Source: Deinococcus rubellus
GTDB lineage: Bacteria; Deinococcota; Deinococci; Deinococcales; Deinococcaceae
NCBI RefSeq assembly: GCF_025244745.1
Contig: NZ_CP104213.1
Span: 1,047,501 to 1,111,500, forward strand
Direction of reading: 5' to 3'
Length of the DNA: 64,000 bases
Under the pieces are notes generated by a model, which had not been told where the DNA came from, ran no database searches, and was given only the letters and a program-made list of their open reading frames with translations. Made by a program: the position numbers and the translations under genes. The number at the start of each line of letters is the position of its first letter. Position 1 is the stretch's first letter. Shown here one piece after another: positions 8,336 through 18,341 of this stretch.

Positions 8336-8770
8336 ATGACGATTCGTGAACTTCAGGGCAACGATATTCGACTCAGCTACGCCGCCATGTTCGAGCTGCG
8401 CGGCCAGCGCCCGCCGCTCGCCTCACCGGAGAGCTTTCAGGCCTGGGTGAGCGAACAGGCCAGTCAGGGCTACCGTCTGGCCGCCTCGTTCGACGGGACA
8501 GGGGAGGCGCAGGCGGTGTGTGGTTTCCGGGTGCTGAACTTCTTATATTCGGGCCGCCAGCTTTACATCGACGATCTGAGTACTGTGCCCGCCGCACGGG
8601 GCCGGGGCCATGCCCGCGCCCTGCTGGCCTGGGCTGAGGCCGAGGCGCGGCGGCTCGGCTGCGAGAGCCTGCACCTCGATTCGGGCGTGCAGCGGTTCCC
8701 GGCCCACCGGCTGTATCTGGGCACCGGTATGGACATCACGGCGCACCATTTCGCCCGGAGTCTGCTGTGA
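8336..8770 (+). CDS. GNAT family N-acetyltransferase
   Basis: Acetyl-CoA-dependent acetyltransferase of 144 residues. Motif A is clear: YIDDLSTVPAARGRGHARAL, in which the RGRGHA turn binds the CoA pyrophosphate. HLDSGVQRFPAHRLYLGTGM is the motif B region with the tyrosine expected near the active site. The substrate is unknown. Its TGA is overlapped by the GTG of the next gene (GTGA at 8767-8770), so the two are translationally coupled and probably function together. Confidence 0.85.
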   Translation: MTIRELQGNDIRLSYAAMFELRGQRPPLASPESFQAWVSEQASQGYRLAASFDGTGEAQAVCGFRVLNFLYSGRQLYIDDLSTVPAARGRGHARALLAWAEAEARRLGCESLHLDSGVQRFPAHRLYLGTGMDITAHHFARSLL

Positions 8771-9411
8771 CTTACTACGACCCGCGTGTCCGCGACCCGG
8801 CCACCAGCCGCCGCCCGCTCAACCGCCGGGACGACGAATGGATTCGCGCCCTGCTCGCGCGCCTCCAGCTCTGCCGGATCAGCACGCTGTGGGTGGGTGA
8901 GGACGGCGAGGCGTTTCCCTTTATCAATCCCACCAGTTTCGTTTACCGGCCCGAGACGCATGACATCGTCTACCACTCCAACCTGGCCGGACGGCTCAGG
9001 GCCAACACCGAAAACTCGGCGCGCGCCACCTTCGAGACCTCAGAAATAGGGCGTTTTCTGCCGAGCAACGATCCGCTGGAATTCAGCGTGCAGTACCGCA
9101 GCGTGATTGCGTTCGGTGAGGCGCGGCAACTGGAAGGCGAGGAGGCCAGGCAGGCCCTCTACCGTCTGTGCGCCCATATCTTTCCCAGGGTCCGCCCCGG
9201 AGCCGAGATGCAGCCGATCAGCGACGAGCAACTCGCGCGCACCAGCGTCTATGCCCTCAGGATCGAGCGGTGGAGCGGCAAGGAAAACTGGGCCGGGCAA
9301 GCTGAGCAGACCCTGGACTGGCCCCCGCTGCCGCCCGAACTGCTGGAAGGCGGAGGGCTGGGTGATCTCGACCCTGGGTCTGAGGCCTTGAGAATATCTC
9401 AACAACCCTGA
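8767..9411 (+). CDS. Pyridoxamine 5'-phosphate oxidase-related FMN-binding protein
   Basis: Split-barrel flavoprotein-like protein of 214 residues. The pattern ISTLWVGEDGEAFPFINPTS, then IVYHSNLAGRL, RATFETSEIGRFLPS and YRSVIAFGEAR is that of the nitroimidazole-resistance/PPOX group that binds FMN. The C-terminus (residues 150-200) carries the ERWSGKENW segment often seen in those proteins. It starts at GTG 8767, overlapping the acetyltransferase stop by four bases. Members reduce small aromatic or nitro compounds, or act as redox sensors; no specific substrate is implied. Confidence 0.82.
   Translation: MTYYDPRVRDPATSRRPLNRRDDEWIRALLARLQLCRISTLWVGEDGEAFPFINPTSFVYRPETHDIVYHSNLAGRLRANTENSARATFETSEIGRFLPSNDPLEFSVQYRSVIAFGEARQLEGEEARQALYRLCAHIFPRVRPGAEMQPISDEQLARTSVYALRIERWSGKENWAGQAEQTLDWPPLPPELLEGGGLGDLDPGSEALRISQQP
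9388..9402. promoter_or_regulatory. 15-bp palindrome at end of flavoprotein gene
   Basis: TTGAGA-ATA-TCTCAA is a perfect 6-3-6 palindrome 33 bp upstream of the -10 (TATGCT, 9435-9440) of the lipoprotein gene. It could be an operator for that gene or chance within coding sequence. Confidence 0.25.
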
Positions 9412-9447
9412 CAAATGGCTGCCGCTGGCCCCGCTATGCTAGAGGGC

Positions 9448-10122
9448 ATGATGCGCCCACCCCTCTTCATTCTCGCGCCGCTGCTGACCGGGGCGCTGCT
9501 TAGCAGTTGCGCGCCCCGGCAGACGGTGGCGGCAGCTCCCATCACGGCCCAGACGCCGGTCAGCAGCGTGTCGTTTTACCCGAAGGAAACCGGGCTGGCC
9601 TGGAGCTACCTGCCGGAAGGTGAGAGTGGCGGCGTGCCCTACAGTCTGAGGGCGCTCGGCCCCACGGTGTTCGGTGACGCGCCGGTCTCGGCTTTCGAGC
9701 TGACCGGGCGCGGCGCGCAGCAGACCTCCTACCGCCAGATCGACGCCAGCGGTCAGAAACTGCTGGGCTTTCGCAAACCCGGCCTCAACGTTACCCTCGC
9801 GCCCGCCTGGCAGGAATGGCCCGCCGAGAGCGCCTGGAAACTGGGGTTGAGCTGGAACGGAACCACCACGGCCCGTCTGCGCTCGGACGACGGCACCGTC
9901 GATCAGTCCGGCACCATTACTTACCGTTATGAGGTGCTCGACCAGCGCCAGGTCACGGTGGCGGGGCAGGCCTACCGCGTCTGGGTGGTCAACCGCCAGA
10001 TCAGTGACACCCTCGGCGGGCTGTTTCCGGCGTCTGAGACCATCTGGTTTACGCCCTACGTGGGCGACGTGCGAACCGCCGAGGCGCTGCTGCTGACCGG
10101 ACGCAACTTCAAGAACAACTGA
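9448..10122 (+). CDS. Predicted lipoprotein of unknown function
   Basis: Exported lipoprotein of 224 residues. The start [15 protein letters not shown] followed by LLSSC is a lipoprotein signal peptide with a lipobox cysteine, so the mature protein should be anchored in a membrane. The rest is beta-rich with no recognised motif ([58 protein letters not shown]), reminiscent of secreted beta-sandwich proteins. TATGCT at 9435-9440 lies 7 nt upstream of the ATG at 9448, favouring it over the in-frame start at 9415. The stop overlaps the start region of dxs, but dxs has its own ribosome-binding site, so a functional link is not implied. Confidence 0.75.
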   Translation: MMRPPLFILAPLLTGALLSSCAPRQTVAAAPITAQTPVSSVSFYPKETGLAWSYLPEGESGGVPYSLRALGPTVFGDAPVSAFELTGRGAQQTSYRQIDASGQKLLGFRKPGLNVTLAPAWQEWPAESAWKLGLSWNGTTTARLRSDDGTVDQSGTITYRYEVLDQRQVTVAGQAYRVWVVNRQISDTLGGLFPASETIWFTPYVGDVRTAEALLLTGRNFKNN

Positions 10123-10148
10123 TGGCGGCTAGCCGCAGGAGGGCCAAG

Positions 10149-12191
10149 ATGAGCGCCAGAAAACCCAGTTTTCAATTGCCCCACCCCCAGTCGCCCCAGT
10201 CTTTGCAGTCGCCGCGCCCGCTGCCCGGTTCTGGTATCAGCCGCGCCGAGCTGAACCGGACGATCAAAGCGTCCGCAACGCTGGCCGGGCTGCGTCCGGC
10301 AGGGAGTGGTCCGGTGGGCAGCGCCACGCCGCTGCTCGACATGGTGTCTTCGCCTGAAGACCTCAAGCGTCTGAGTATGGATCATCTCCCGCAGCTCACC
10401 CAGGAACTCAGAGACGAGATCGTGCGGGTGTGCAGCGTGGGCGGGTTGCACCTGGCCTCCTCGCTGGGAGCCACTGACCTGATCGTGGCCCTGCACTATG
10501 TGCTCGACTCGCCGCGCGACAAGTTGCTGTTCGACGTGGGCCACCAGGCCTACGCCCACAAGATTCTGACCGGACGCCGCCACCTGATGCATACCCTCAA
10601 AAAAGAAGGTGGGCTGTCCGGCTTTACCCGCGTGTCCGAGTCGCCGCACGACGCCATCACGGTGGGACATGCCAGCACCAGTCTGGCCAACGCGCTGGGC
10701 ATGGCGATGGCCCGCGACGCGCTGGGACAGGACTACAAGGTGGCCGCCGTGATCGGTGACGGCGCGCTGACTGGCGGCATGGCGCTGGCGGCACTCAATA
10801 CCATCGGCGACAAACAACCCGACATGCTGATCGTGCTCAACGACAACGAGATGAGCATCTCGGAGAATGTCGGGGCCATTAACCGCTTCATGCGTGGCCT
10901 GCAAGTCCAGAAGTGGTTTCAGGAGGGCGAGGGCGCGGGCAAGAAAGCGGTCAGCGCCATCAGCAAGCCGCTGGCCGAGCTGATGAGCCGTGCCAAGAGC
11001 AGCACCCGGCATTTCTTCGACCCGGCCAGCATCAACCCGTTCGCGGCGATGGGGCTGCGTTATGTGGGGCCAGTGGACGGCCACGACGTCATCGAAATGG
11101 CCTGGCTGATGGAAAAGCTGCTCGACCTCGACGGCCCCACCCTGCTGCACGTGGTGACCAAGAAAGGCAAGGGCTTGGATTTTGCCGAGGCCGACCCGAT
11201 CAAGTGGCACGGTCCGGCCAAGTTCGATCCGGTAACGCACGAGTTCGCGGCAGGCAAGAAAACCTATTCGTGGAGCAATGCTTTCGGTGACGCCGCCACC
11301 GAGCTGGCCAGCCAGGACCCGCGCATTTTTGTGATTACCCCGGCTATGCGCGAAGGCTCGGGGCTGGTGGAATACAGCCGCGTTCATCCCAAGCGCTACC
11401 TCGACGTCGGTATTGCCGAGGAAGTGGCGGTCACGGCGGCGGCGGGCATGGGCCTTCAGGGGCTGCGGCCCATCGTGGCGATTTACTCCAGCTTTCTCCA
11501 GCGGGCCTACGATCAGGTTGTGCACGACGTCGCCATCGAGCACGTGCCGGTCATCTTCGCCATTGACCGGGCAGGCGTGGTCGGCGCAGACGGGGCCACC
11601 CACAACGGTGTGTTTGACCTGTCGTTTCTGCGCAGCATTCCGGGCATGAAGATTGGCCTGCCCAAAGACGCTTTCGAGCTGCGCGGGATGCTCAAGGAAG
11701 CGGTGCGGGTGGGCGGCCCGGTGGCGATCCGCTACCCGCGCGGCAACACCCCCTGCGTGCCGGAAGGCACCTGGCCCGATCTGGCCTGGGGCACCTGGGA
11801 GCGCTTGCAGGGCGGCAATGAAGTGGTGGTGCTGGCGGCGGGCAAGGCACTGGAGTATGCCCAGAGCGCCCTCAAGGACTTGCCGGACGTGGGCCTGATC
11901 AACGCCCGCTTCGTCAAGCCGCTCGACACCGCCATGCTGCGCGAGGTGGCGATGTCGGCCCGCGCCATCATCACGGTGGAGGACAACAGCGTGGTCGGCG
12001 GCTTCGGCGCGGCGGTGCTGGAAGAACTCAGCCGCCTGAACCTCAGTGTGCCGGTGCGGGTGCTGGGCGTGCCCGACGAGTTCCAGGAACACGCCAGCGT
12101 GGAGCGGGTGCACGCGCTGTCGGGCATGGACGCCCAGGCCATTCGCACGGTGCTGGCCGAACTGGGTGTGGACGTGCCGCTGGAGGTGTAG
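10149..12191 (+). CDS. dxs: 1-deoxy-D-xylulose-5-phosphate synthase
   Basis: Thiamine-diphosphate enzyme that condenses pyruvate and glyceraldehyde 3-phosphate to DXP, the first step of the MEP isoprenoid pathway, which also feeds carotenoids. Landmarks in order: [33 protein letters not shown], the ThDP-binding [15 protein letters not shown] with [17 protein letters not shown], and in the pyrimidine domain [15 protein letters not shown] and [11 protein letters not shown]. Length 680 is longer than the usual 620-640 because of a Pro/Gln/Ser-rich N-terminal extension of about 60 residues. The ATG at 10149 is chosen for the AGGAGGG ribosome-binding site at 10137-10143; the longer frame from 10122 lacks one. 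Confidence 0.95.
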   Translation: MSARKPSFQLPHPQSPQSLQSPRPLPGSGISRAELNRTIKASATLAGLRPAGSGPVGSATPLLDMVSSPEDLKRLSMDHLPQLTQELRDEIVRVCSVGGLHLASSLGATDLIVALHYVLDSPRDKLLFDVGHQAYAHKILTGRRHLMHTLKKEGGLSGFTRVSESPHDAITVGHASTSLANALGMAMARDALGQDYKVAAVIGDGALTGGMALAALNTIGDKQPDMLIVLNDNEMSISENVGAINRFMRGLQVQKWFQEGEGAGKKAVSAISKPLAELMSRAKSSTRHFFDPASINPFAAMGLRYVGPVDGHDVIEMAWLMEKLLDLDGPTLLHVVTKKGKGLDFAEADPIKWHGPAKFDPVTHEFAAGKKTYSWSNAFGDAATELASQDPRIFVITPAMREGSGLVEYSRVHPKRYLDVGIAEEVAVTAAAGMGLQGLRPIVAIYSSFLQRAYDQVVHDVAIEHVPVIFAIDRAGVVGADGATHNGVFDLSFLRSIPGMKIGLPKDAFELRGMLKEAVRVGGPVAIRYPRGNTPCVPEGTWPDLAWGTWERLQGGNEVVVLAAGKALEYAQSALKDLPDVGLINARFVKPLDTAMLREVAMSARAIITVEDNSVVGGFGAAVLEELSRLNLSVPVRVLGVPDEFQEHASVERVHALSGMDAQAIRTVLAELGVDVPLEV

Positions 12192-12196
12192 GCGCA

Positions 12197-12239
12197 CGGC
12201 GGGGGTCAGGGAGAAGCGTGCTGCTCCAGACCCCCGCCG
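12197..12239 (+). terminator. dxs terminator hairpin
   Basis: CGGCGGGGGTC (12197-12207) and GACCCCCGCCG (12229-12239) are perfect 11-bp complements, 5 bp after the dxs stop. There is no immediate T-run, so efficiency is uncertain. Confidence 0.6.
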
Positions 12240-12254
12240 CGCAGTCAGGCCACT

Positions 12255-12278
12255 AAAAAAGCCCACCCCGCAGGATGG
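12255..12278 (-). terminator. infC terminator
   Basis: On the minus strand CCATCC-TGCG-GGGTGG (12278-12263, one G:T pair) is followed by GC and TTTTTT, an intrinsic terminator just after the infC stop. Confidence 0.65.
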
Positions 12279-12307
12279 ACTTCTGTAACCTCACTTGGTT
12301 GTGTGAA

Positions 12308-13006
<699 letters not shown>

Positions 13007-13011
13007 AGCGC

Positions 13012-13020
13012 ATCACCTCC
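13012..13020 (-). promoter_or_regulatory. Strong ribosome-binding site of infC that decides its ATA start
   Basis: GGAGGTGAT on the minus strand is complementary to the 16S 3' end and lies 5 nt from ATA. It also contains an out-of-frame ATG that opens a 7-codon ORF ending at TAA, so ATA is the only in-frame candidate near the site. Confidence 0.7.
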
Positions 13021-13241
13021 GCCGCGCCCTGCTACCTTCCGCGCTGTCTGCGTGGCGAGCGGGGCGGCTTGTCTTGAAACGGTGGTCTCGTCGTGTGGGC
13101 GACATCATCACCCAGGCAACCACGAAGACTCATCAGACGCCTTATTTTAGCACGGCGCTACCGGAGCGCAGCGAGGTAACCCACGCTTCGGCGGCGGTTC
13201 CGACATCCGCTCGCGCCTTCCGCGCTACTCTGGTCGCACTG

Positions 13242-15710
13242 ATGGCCGAGACTGCTCCCCGCTTTACCTACCGGCTGGGACCACAGGCGGCCCGTGACCT
13301 TTCGCGCGAGGTGCTGCTGCCCGATGGCCTGGGCGGATTCGCCCTCAGCAGCCCCGCCGGGGTGCCGACCCGTTGCTACTCGGGCCTGAGCGTCTCGCAC
13401 CGCCCGCCGGGCGAGCGCCGCGTGATGTTCGTGACGGCCCTGGAAGGCCTTCAGGTGGACGAGCAGCGCAGCGACCTGCACGCTTTCGAGGTGGCTCCCG
13501 GCACACTGGAGGGCCAGGGCCTGAGCGTGCTCAGCGGCGTGACCCTGCGTGACCTGCTGCCTGAGCGCGAGCAGCTGGTCCTGGGAATGACTATCCGGCG
13601 GCGCAGCCTGGTGCCCCGGCATTCCGGTGCGCTGGTGCTGCTCTACGAGATTGACGCCCCGCACCTCCGGGAAGGCCAGACGGCGACCCTGACCCTCGGC
13701 GGGGTGCTGGTGGACCGCGACATGCACCAGGTGCATACCCGGACCCCCGAACTTGGATTCGAGTGCCTGGGCCACGAGGTGCGGGTGCGCGGCGAGGCCC
13801 ACCAGACCCGGCTGCGCCTGCATGCCGGGGGCGCAGCCGTGACCGCCCTGACCCCGCATCCGCTGCCGCAGCGTCTGCACTTCCGGCTCGATACAGCGCG
13901 CGGCGCGCCCGACACCGAGCGGGCGGTGCGCACCGACTTCTGGGAGATCGGGCTGCGGCCCGGCCTCAACCGACTGGCGCTGGTCGTTGAGGGGCTGGAG
14001 ACCCAGATTGACGACCCCTGGGCCGCCTACGCCGCCGAGGCGCAGCGCCGCGCCGGGCTGGTCGAGCAGGCCTGGCAGGCGTCCGGCGTGACCGACGAGG
14101 TGGTGGCGACCCTGGCGGTGGCCGCTGACGCCTTTGTGGTGCGCCGGGCCAGCACTGACAGCCTCAGCGTGATCGCCGGGTATCCCTGGTTCGCCGACTG
14201 GGGCCGCGACAGCCTGATCGCCCTGCCGGGCCTGATGCTCAGCACCGGGCGCATCGAGGAAGGGCTGGGCGTGCTCGATACCTTCGCGGCGTCGCTGCGC
14301 GGCGGCCTGACTCCCAATAATTTCTTCGACGACGGGCAGGGCGCGGACTACAACACCGTGGACGGCGCGCTGTGGCTGATTGTCAGCCTGGAAAAGCTGG
14401 TGCGCCGCGCCGCAAACGCCGACCTGACCCGGCTGGCGCTGGGCATTATCCGCACGGTGGTGGGCGAGTACGCGCGCGGCACCGAGTACGGCATCGCTCT
14501 GGACCGGGAAGACGGCCTGCTGCTAGCGGGCCTGCCCGGCACCCAGCTCACCTGGATGGACGTCAAGATTCACGACTGGGTGGTGACGCCCCGGCACGGC
14601 AAGGCCGTCGAGATTCAGGCGCTGTGGCTGGCGGCCCTCGGCGCGGAGTCCCGGCTGTCGCGCTCGCTGGGCGAGGCGGCCCAGTTCGGGGAAGTGCTGG
14701 GCCTGGCCCGCTCATCGTTCTCGGCGTTCTGGAACACCGCAAATGGTTACCTCTACGATGTCCTGGGTGATGGGCTGGGCGGTCCCGATTCAAATGCCCA
14801 GGTGCGGCCCAACGCGCTGATCGCTCTGGCCCTGCGCGACACCCCGGCCACCCCGGCTCAGATGGACGCGGCACTGGACGTGGCGGCCCGCGAACTGCTG
14901 ACTCCACTGGGGCTGCGGACCCTCAGTCCGCTCGACCCGGCCTACCTCGCCAACTACGGTGGCGACCAGCTGGTGCGCGACGCGGCCTACCACCAGGGCA
15001 GCGTCTGGCCCTGGTTGATGGGGGCCTACACCGATCTGCTGCTGGCGCGGGGTCGGGTGGCCGAGGCGCGCGCTGCGCTCAGCGGGCTGCGCGGCCACCT
15101 CTGGGAAGCGGGGCTGGGATCGGTCAGCGAGGTGATCAGTCCTGCCGACCTGACGCCGGGCGGCTGCCCATTCCAGGCGTGGAGCGTGGCCGAGCTGCTG
15201 CGCGCCCACATCGCCGTCAGCCGGGCCGAGCGCGCTCTCAGCGTGCCCAGGGACCTGAGTATGCGGACTGAAGACGCTGGCCCCGGTCCGCTTCCCGCTC
15301 CAGGTCCGGTGGGGATCGGTCCGGCAGGTCTACCGACAGTGGCCACGCCCACCCCGCGCCGCTCGCCCCGCGCCAGCAACGCCCGACCCACCAGCCTGCC
15401 GCCGGGCGGCGTCATCGGCGGCTCCAGCCTCGGTCCGTCTGGTCTGAGTGCCGGACTGCTGGGGTCGGCAGGCTTGCTGGGGACGTTCCCGGAAGTGCGG
15501 GGGCTGAGCCTGACTGGGCCAGTGGACGCGGCGGACGAACTCCCTGCCAGCCCCCTGCCGCCCACGTTACAGGACGACCCGAGCTTGATCATGCCTGCGC
15601 TGACGGGTTTTGACCTTCCGGCTCCGGCTTCCCGGGTACCCAGACCGCCACTTTTGCCCACCCCGGCCCTGAGCGTGGAAGACCCAGACGTGATTGAGCC
15701 GCTGACCTAG
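13242..15710 (+). CDS. Glycogen-debranching-type amylo-alpha-1,6-glucosidase
   Basis: Predicted alpha-1,6-glucosidase acting on glycogen branch points (archaeal/bacterial GDE family). The N-terminal beta-sandwich begins REVLLPDGLGGFALSSPAG; the (alpha/alpha)6 catalytic domain shows YPWFADWGRDSLIALPGLML, NNFFDDGQGADYNTVDGALW and LTWMDVKIHDWVVTPRHGKA, with the family's acidic catalytic candidates, then YHQGSVWPWLMGAY. Residues from about 660 to 822 are Pro/Gly/Leu-rich and look disordered, an unusual tail. Start at ATG 13242 is chosen because TACTCT lies 10 nt upstream; an in-frame ATG at 13074 would overlap the infC leader and encode implausible sequence. Stands alone with no other glycogen gene nearby. 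Confidence 0.85.
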   Translation: MAETAPRFTYRLGPQAARDLSREVLLPDGLGGFALSSPAGVPTRCYSGLSVSHRPPGERRVMFVTALEGLQVDEQRSDLHAFEVAPGTLEGQGLSVLSGVTLRDLLPEREQLVLGMTIRRRSLVPRHSGALVLLYEIDAPHLREGQTATLTLGGVLVDRDMHQVHTRTPELGFECLGHEVRVRGEAHQTRLRLHAGGAAVTALTPHPLPQRLHFRLDTARGAPDTERAVRTDFWEIGLRPGLNRLALVVEGLETQIDDPWAAYAAEAQRRAGLVEQAWQASGVTDEVVATLAVAADAFVVRRASTDSLSVIAGYPWFADWGRDSLIALPGLMLSTGRIEEGLGVLDTFAASLRGGLTPNNFFDDGQGADYNTVDGALWLIVSLEKLVRRAANADLTRLALGIIRTVVGEYARGTEYGIALDREDGLLLAGLPGTQLTWMDVKIHDWVVTPRHGKAVEIQALWLAALGAESRLSRSLGEAAQFGEVLGLARSSFSAFWNTANGYLYDVLGDGLGGPDSNAQVRPNALIALALRDTPATPAQMDAALDVAARELLTPLGLRTLSPLDPAYLANYGGDQLVRDAAYHQGSVWPWLMGAYTDLLLARGRVAEARAALSGLRGHLWEAGLGSVSEVISPADLTPGGCPFQAWSVAELLRAHIAVSRAERALSVPRDLSMRTEDAGPGPLPAPGPVGIGPAGLPTVATPTPRRSPRASNARPTSLPPGGVIGGSSLGPSGLSAGLLGSAGLLGTFPEVRGLSLTGPVDAADELPASPLPPTLQDDPSLIMPALTGFDLPAPASRVPRPPLLPTPALSVEDPDVIEPLT

Positions 15711-15744
15711 CCCGCCGACTTGTCCGCTCAGACGCGGCTGAGGT

Positions 15745-15773
15745 TTGACGTGCCGCGTCCGGGCGTCTAGAGT
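15745..15773 (+). promoter_or_regulatory. Promoter of mini-ORF and Nudix-type regulator
   Basis: TTGACG (15745-15750), 17-nt spacer, TAGAGT (15768-15773). The -10 ends 9 nt before the ATG of the mini-ORF at 15783, so the transcript should start at or beside that ATG. Confidence 0.7.
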
Positions 15774-15782
15774 GAAGGTGTC

Positions 15783-15857
15783 ATGGATACACTTATCCTC
15801 GCTGCGCCGCAGGCCCGGCCCGCCGTTCAGTTCGCGCCGCCCCCGGACGGGCCGTGA
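15783..15857 (+). CDS. 24-codon leaderless mini-ORF upstream of Nudix-type regulator
   Basis: Short ORF starting MDTLILAAPQARP and ending in a proline-rich stretch. Its ATG lies 9 nt after a near-consensus -10, and its TGA (15855-15857) overlaps the GTG start of the next gene as GTGA. The regulator's GTG has no clear Shine-Dalgarno sequence, so it is probably reached by ribosomes that have translated the mini-ORF. No similarity is recognised; it may serve only as a translational on-ramp or as a regulatory leader peptide. Confidence 0.5.
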   Translation: MDTLILAAPQARPAVQFAPPPDGP

Positions 15858-16528
15858 CACTGAGTCTGCCGCCGCAGGCCACCCAGGTCGGGCTGGCGGT
15901 GGACGTGGCGGCCTTCGCCATCCATGAGGGTAGCCTGCACGCCCTGCTCATCGAGCGCGCCACCCTGCCGCATATGCAAACCTGGGCGCTGCCCGGCGGT
16001 TTTGTGCATGTCGGCGAGGAACTGCACGAGGCGGCCCTACGCGAGTTGCGCGACGAGACCAGCATCGAGCTGGAGCCGCGCCACCTCGAGCAGTTCTACA
16101 CCTTCGGGGCGATTGGCCGCGACCCGCGCGGGCGCATCGTCAGCGTGGCGCATCTGGCGGTGCTGCCGCACGGCACCGTGCACGTGATGGGCGGGGCCAC
16201 CACCCTGCACGCCGACTGGTTTCCGGCCCACGCGCCGCCGCCGCTGGCTTTTGATCACGCGGTCATTCTGGGCCGGGCCATCAAGCGGCTGCAACTCAGG
16301 CTGGAGTACGCCAATCTGGCGCTGGAATTTCTGCCGGAAACCTTCACCCTGCCGGAGTTGCAGGGCGTCCACGAGGCGATTCTGGACAAGGCACTCGACA
16401 AGCGTAACTTCCGCAAGCGCCTGCTGGCCCAGGGCATCCTGACGCCCAGCGGCGAGCGCCGCAGCGGGGTGGGCCGCCCGGCGCAGCTCTACCGCCGGGC
16501 CAAAGGTACGCGCACCGGGCTGCTCTGA
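15854..16528 (+). CDS. Nudix-domain/winged-helix regulator (NrtR-like)
   Basis: Protein of 224 residues with an N-terminal Nudix-like domain and a C-terminal winged helix, the architecture of NrtR, which represses NAD-biosynthesis genes and is released by ADP-ribose or related ligands. The Nudix box is present but degraded: GFVHVGEE is good, while RELRDETS departs from the REUxEExG consensus, as in many NrtR proteins that bind but do not hydrolyse. The C-terminal LQGVHEAILDKALDKRNFRK and RSGVGRPAQLYRR are the winged helix and its tail. An NAD salvage cluster lies 16 kb away (32.3-38.3 kb), a plausible target set (inference). Start is GTG 15854, overlapping the mini-ORF stop. Confidence 0.75.
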   Translation: MTLSLPPQATQVGLAVDVAAFAIHEGSLHALLIERATLPHMQTWALPGGFVHVGEELHEAALRELRDETSIELEPRHLEQFYTFGAIGRDPRGRIVSVAHLAVLPHGTVHVMGGATTLHADWFPAHAPPPLAFDHAVILGRAIKRLQLRLEYANLALEFLPETFTLPELQGVHEAILDKALDKRNFRKRLLAQGILTPSGERRSGVGRPAQLYRRAKGTRTGLL

Positions 16529-16554
16529 GCTGGCTGCACCGCGCCGTCCAAGCG

Positions 16555-16983
16555 CTACAAATACTGTCGGTGGTCGCTCAGCATGCACCGGTCCTGAATC
16601 ACCGTGATGCCGCGCGCGCTCAGCTCAGCGGCCACCGCGTCGTCGCGGATGCCAAGTTGCAACCAGACCGTTCTGGGCAGCGGGTTCATGCTCAGAATGT
16701 CCGGCAGGTGTTCGCGCACCTTGTCGCTGCGGCGGAACACTTCCACCACGTCCACCGGCACGTTCAGCTCGGCGAGGCTGCCGACCACCGGATGCCCGAA
16801 GGCCGAGACGCGGCGCGAGGCCAGCGCCGGATTGACGCCGTAGACCTTGTAGCCCTGACGGTCCAGGTACTCTGGGACGTAGTGGGCCGCCTTCACCTCG
16901 TCAGGGTGAAAGCCGATGACGGCCACCGACTTGCTTTCTTCCAGGACCCGCACGATGTCTTTGGGGTCGGTCAGGATGGTCAT
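16555..16983 (-). CDS. CoA-binding domain protein
   Basis: Rossmann-fold protein of 142 residues of the CoA_binding_2 family (YccU-like). The fold begins at SVAVIGFHPDEVKAAHYVP and continues with GYKVYGVNPALASRR, DVVEVFRRSD and VWLQLGIRDDAVAAELSARG, ending in the family's conserved cysteine/aspartate region VIQDRCMLSDH. Members bind CoA or acyl-CoA; physiological role unknown. Start at ATG 16983 overlaps the hemL stop as ATGA, so it is the second gene of a hemL operon. Confidence 0.85.
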   Translation of the reverse strand: MTILTDPKDIVRVLEESKSVAVIGFHPDEVKAAHYVPEYLDRQGYKVYGVNPALASRRVSAFGHPVVGSLAELNVPVDVVEVFRRSDKVREHLPDILSMNPLPRTVWLQLGIRDDAVAAELSARGITVIQDRCMLSDHRQYL

Positions 16984-18341
16984 GCAGGCTCCTTGAGATG
17001 GGTGAAGGCACTCTGGGCAGCACTCAGCGTGAAGTCGAGGTCGGCGGGGGTGTGGGCCGCCGAGACGAAGATGCTCTCGAACTGCGAGGGTGCCCAGTAG
17101 ACGCCACCGGCGAGCATGGCCCGGAACCACTGGCTGAAGGCGGCAGTGTCGGCGCGGGCCGCCTGCCCGTAGTGCTGCACGTCGCCTTCCAGAAAAAAGG
17201 CGGTGAGCATGCTGCCGATGGTATTGACAGTGATCGGCACGCCCGCCTGCGCCGCCAGGTCGCTCAGCCCAGCGCCCAGCGCGGCGGTGTAGCGCTCCAG
17301 CTGGGTGTAGATGCCGGGGTCGCGCTCCAGCTCGGTCAGGGTGGCCAGCCCCGCTGCCATCGCCAGCGGGTTGCCGCTCAGCGTGCCTGCCTGATACACC
17401 GGGCCGAGGGGAGAAACGAAGTCCATGATCTCGCTTCTGCCGCCGTACGCACCCACCGGGAGGCCGCCGCCGATGATCTTGCCCCAGCAGGTCAGGTCCG
17501 GCTCCAGACCCAGTAGCCCTGTCGCGCCGCTCAGCGAGAGCCGGAAGCCGGTCATCACCTCGTCGGCGATTAGCAGCGCGCCCGCTCCCCTGACCCTGTG
17601 CAGGGCCGCCAGAAAGTCGGCGCTGGGAATCAGGACGCCCGCGTTGCCCACCACCGGCTCGAAGATCACGGCAGCGATTTCATGGCCGCGCTGGGCCATC
17701 AGGTCGTCCAGGCCCGCCGCGTCGTTATATTCGGCCACCAGGGTCAGTGCGGCGTACTCGGGTGGCACCCCGGCGCTGCTCGGTGCGGCCCCGCCCAGCG
17801 AAGTCGCATTGGTCATCAGGCCGCTGCCCGCCTCCACCAGCAGGGCGTCGGCGTGACCGTGATAGTTGCCCCGGAACTTGAGGGTGTATTTGCGCCCTGG
17901 CTCGGTCTGACCGACGAAGCCGCGCGCCAGCCGCAAAGCGCTCATGGTCGCCTCGGTGCCGCTGCTGACAAACCGGACCTTCTCGGTGCCGGTCAGGCGG
18001 GTGACGAGTTCGGCCAGCAGCACCTCGCGCTCGTTCGGTGCGCCGAAGCTGGTCCCGAAGGGCAGGGCGTCCTGAATGGCCTGGCGCACTGCCGGGTGGT
18101 TGTGGCCCAGGATCATCGGTCCCCATGAGCCGATGTAGTCGAGGTAATTCTGGCCGTCGGCGTCCGTCAGCGTTGCGCCGTCGGCGCGGGCGATGAAGCG
18201 CGGACTGCCGCCCACCGATTTGAAGGCCCTCACCGGCGAGTTGACCCCGCCGGGAATGACCTGCTGGGCGCGCTTGAAGAGGGCGTCCGAGCGGGCCGTG
18301 AGAGAAGCGGTGGGGGCAGGCGACTCAGGCGGAAACGTCAT
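16980..18341 (-). CDS. hemL: Glutamate-1-semialdehyde 2,1-aminomutase
   Basis: PLP enzyme that converts glutamate 1-semialdehyde to 5-aminolevulinate in C5-pathway heme and corrinoid synthesis. Class III aminotransferase landmarks: IPGGVNSPVRAF, GSWGPMILGHNHP, VRFVSSGTEATMSALRLARG, FRGNYHGHADALL, LIADEVMTGFR and the PLP lysine in WGKIIGGGLPVGAYGG. Length 453 is somewhat over the usual 430. The start at 18341 is preceded by TACCGT with a 6-nt gap, fitting a leaderless message; an in-frame start at 18401 is less likely. The CoA-binding gene follows with a 4-bp overlap. Confidence 0.93.
   Translation of the reverse strand: MTFPPESPAPTASLTARSDALFKRAQQVIPGGVNSPVRAFKSVGGSPRFIARADGATLTDADGQNYLDYIGSWGPMILGHNHPAVRQAIQDALPFGTSFGAPNEREVLLAELVTRLTGTEKVRFVSSGTEATMSALRLARGFVGQTEPGRKYTLKFRGNYHGHADALLVEAGSGLMTNATSLGGAAPSSAGVPPEYAALTLVAEYNDAAGLDDLMAQRGHEIAAVIFEPVVGNAGVLIPSADFLAALHRVRGAGALLIADEVMTGFRLSLSGATGLLGLEPDLTCWGKIIGGGLPVGAYGGRSEIMDFVSPLGPVYQAGTLSGNPLAMAAGLATLTELERDPGIYTQLERYTAALGAGLSDLAAQAGVPITVNTIGSMLTAFFLEGDVQHYGQAARADTAAFSQWFRAMLAGGVYWAPSQFESIFVSAAHTPADLDFTLSAAQSAFTHLKEPA

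Noticed and set aside
10056..12266. 736-codon open frame on the minus strand opposite dxs
   Set aside because: High-G+C shadow of a strongly supported gene; composition (His/Arg/Gln-rich) is typical of antisense frames.
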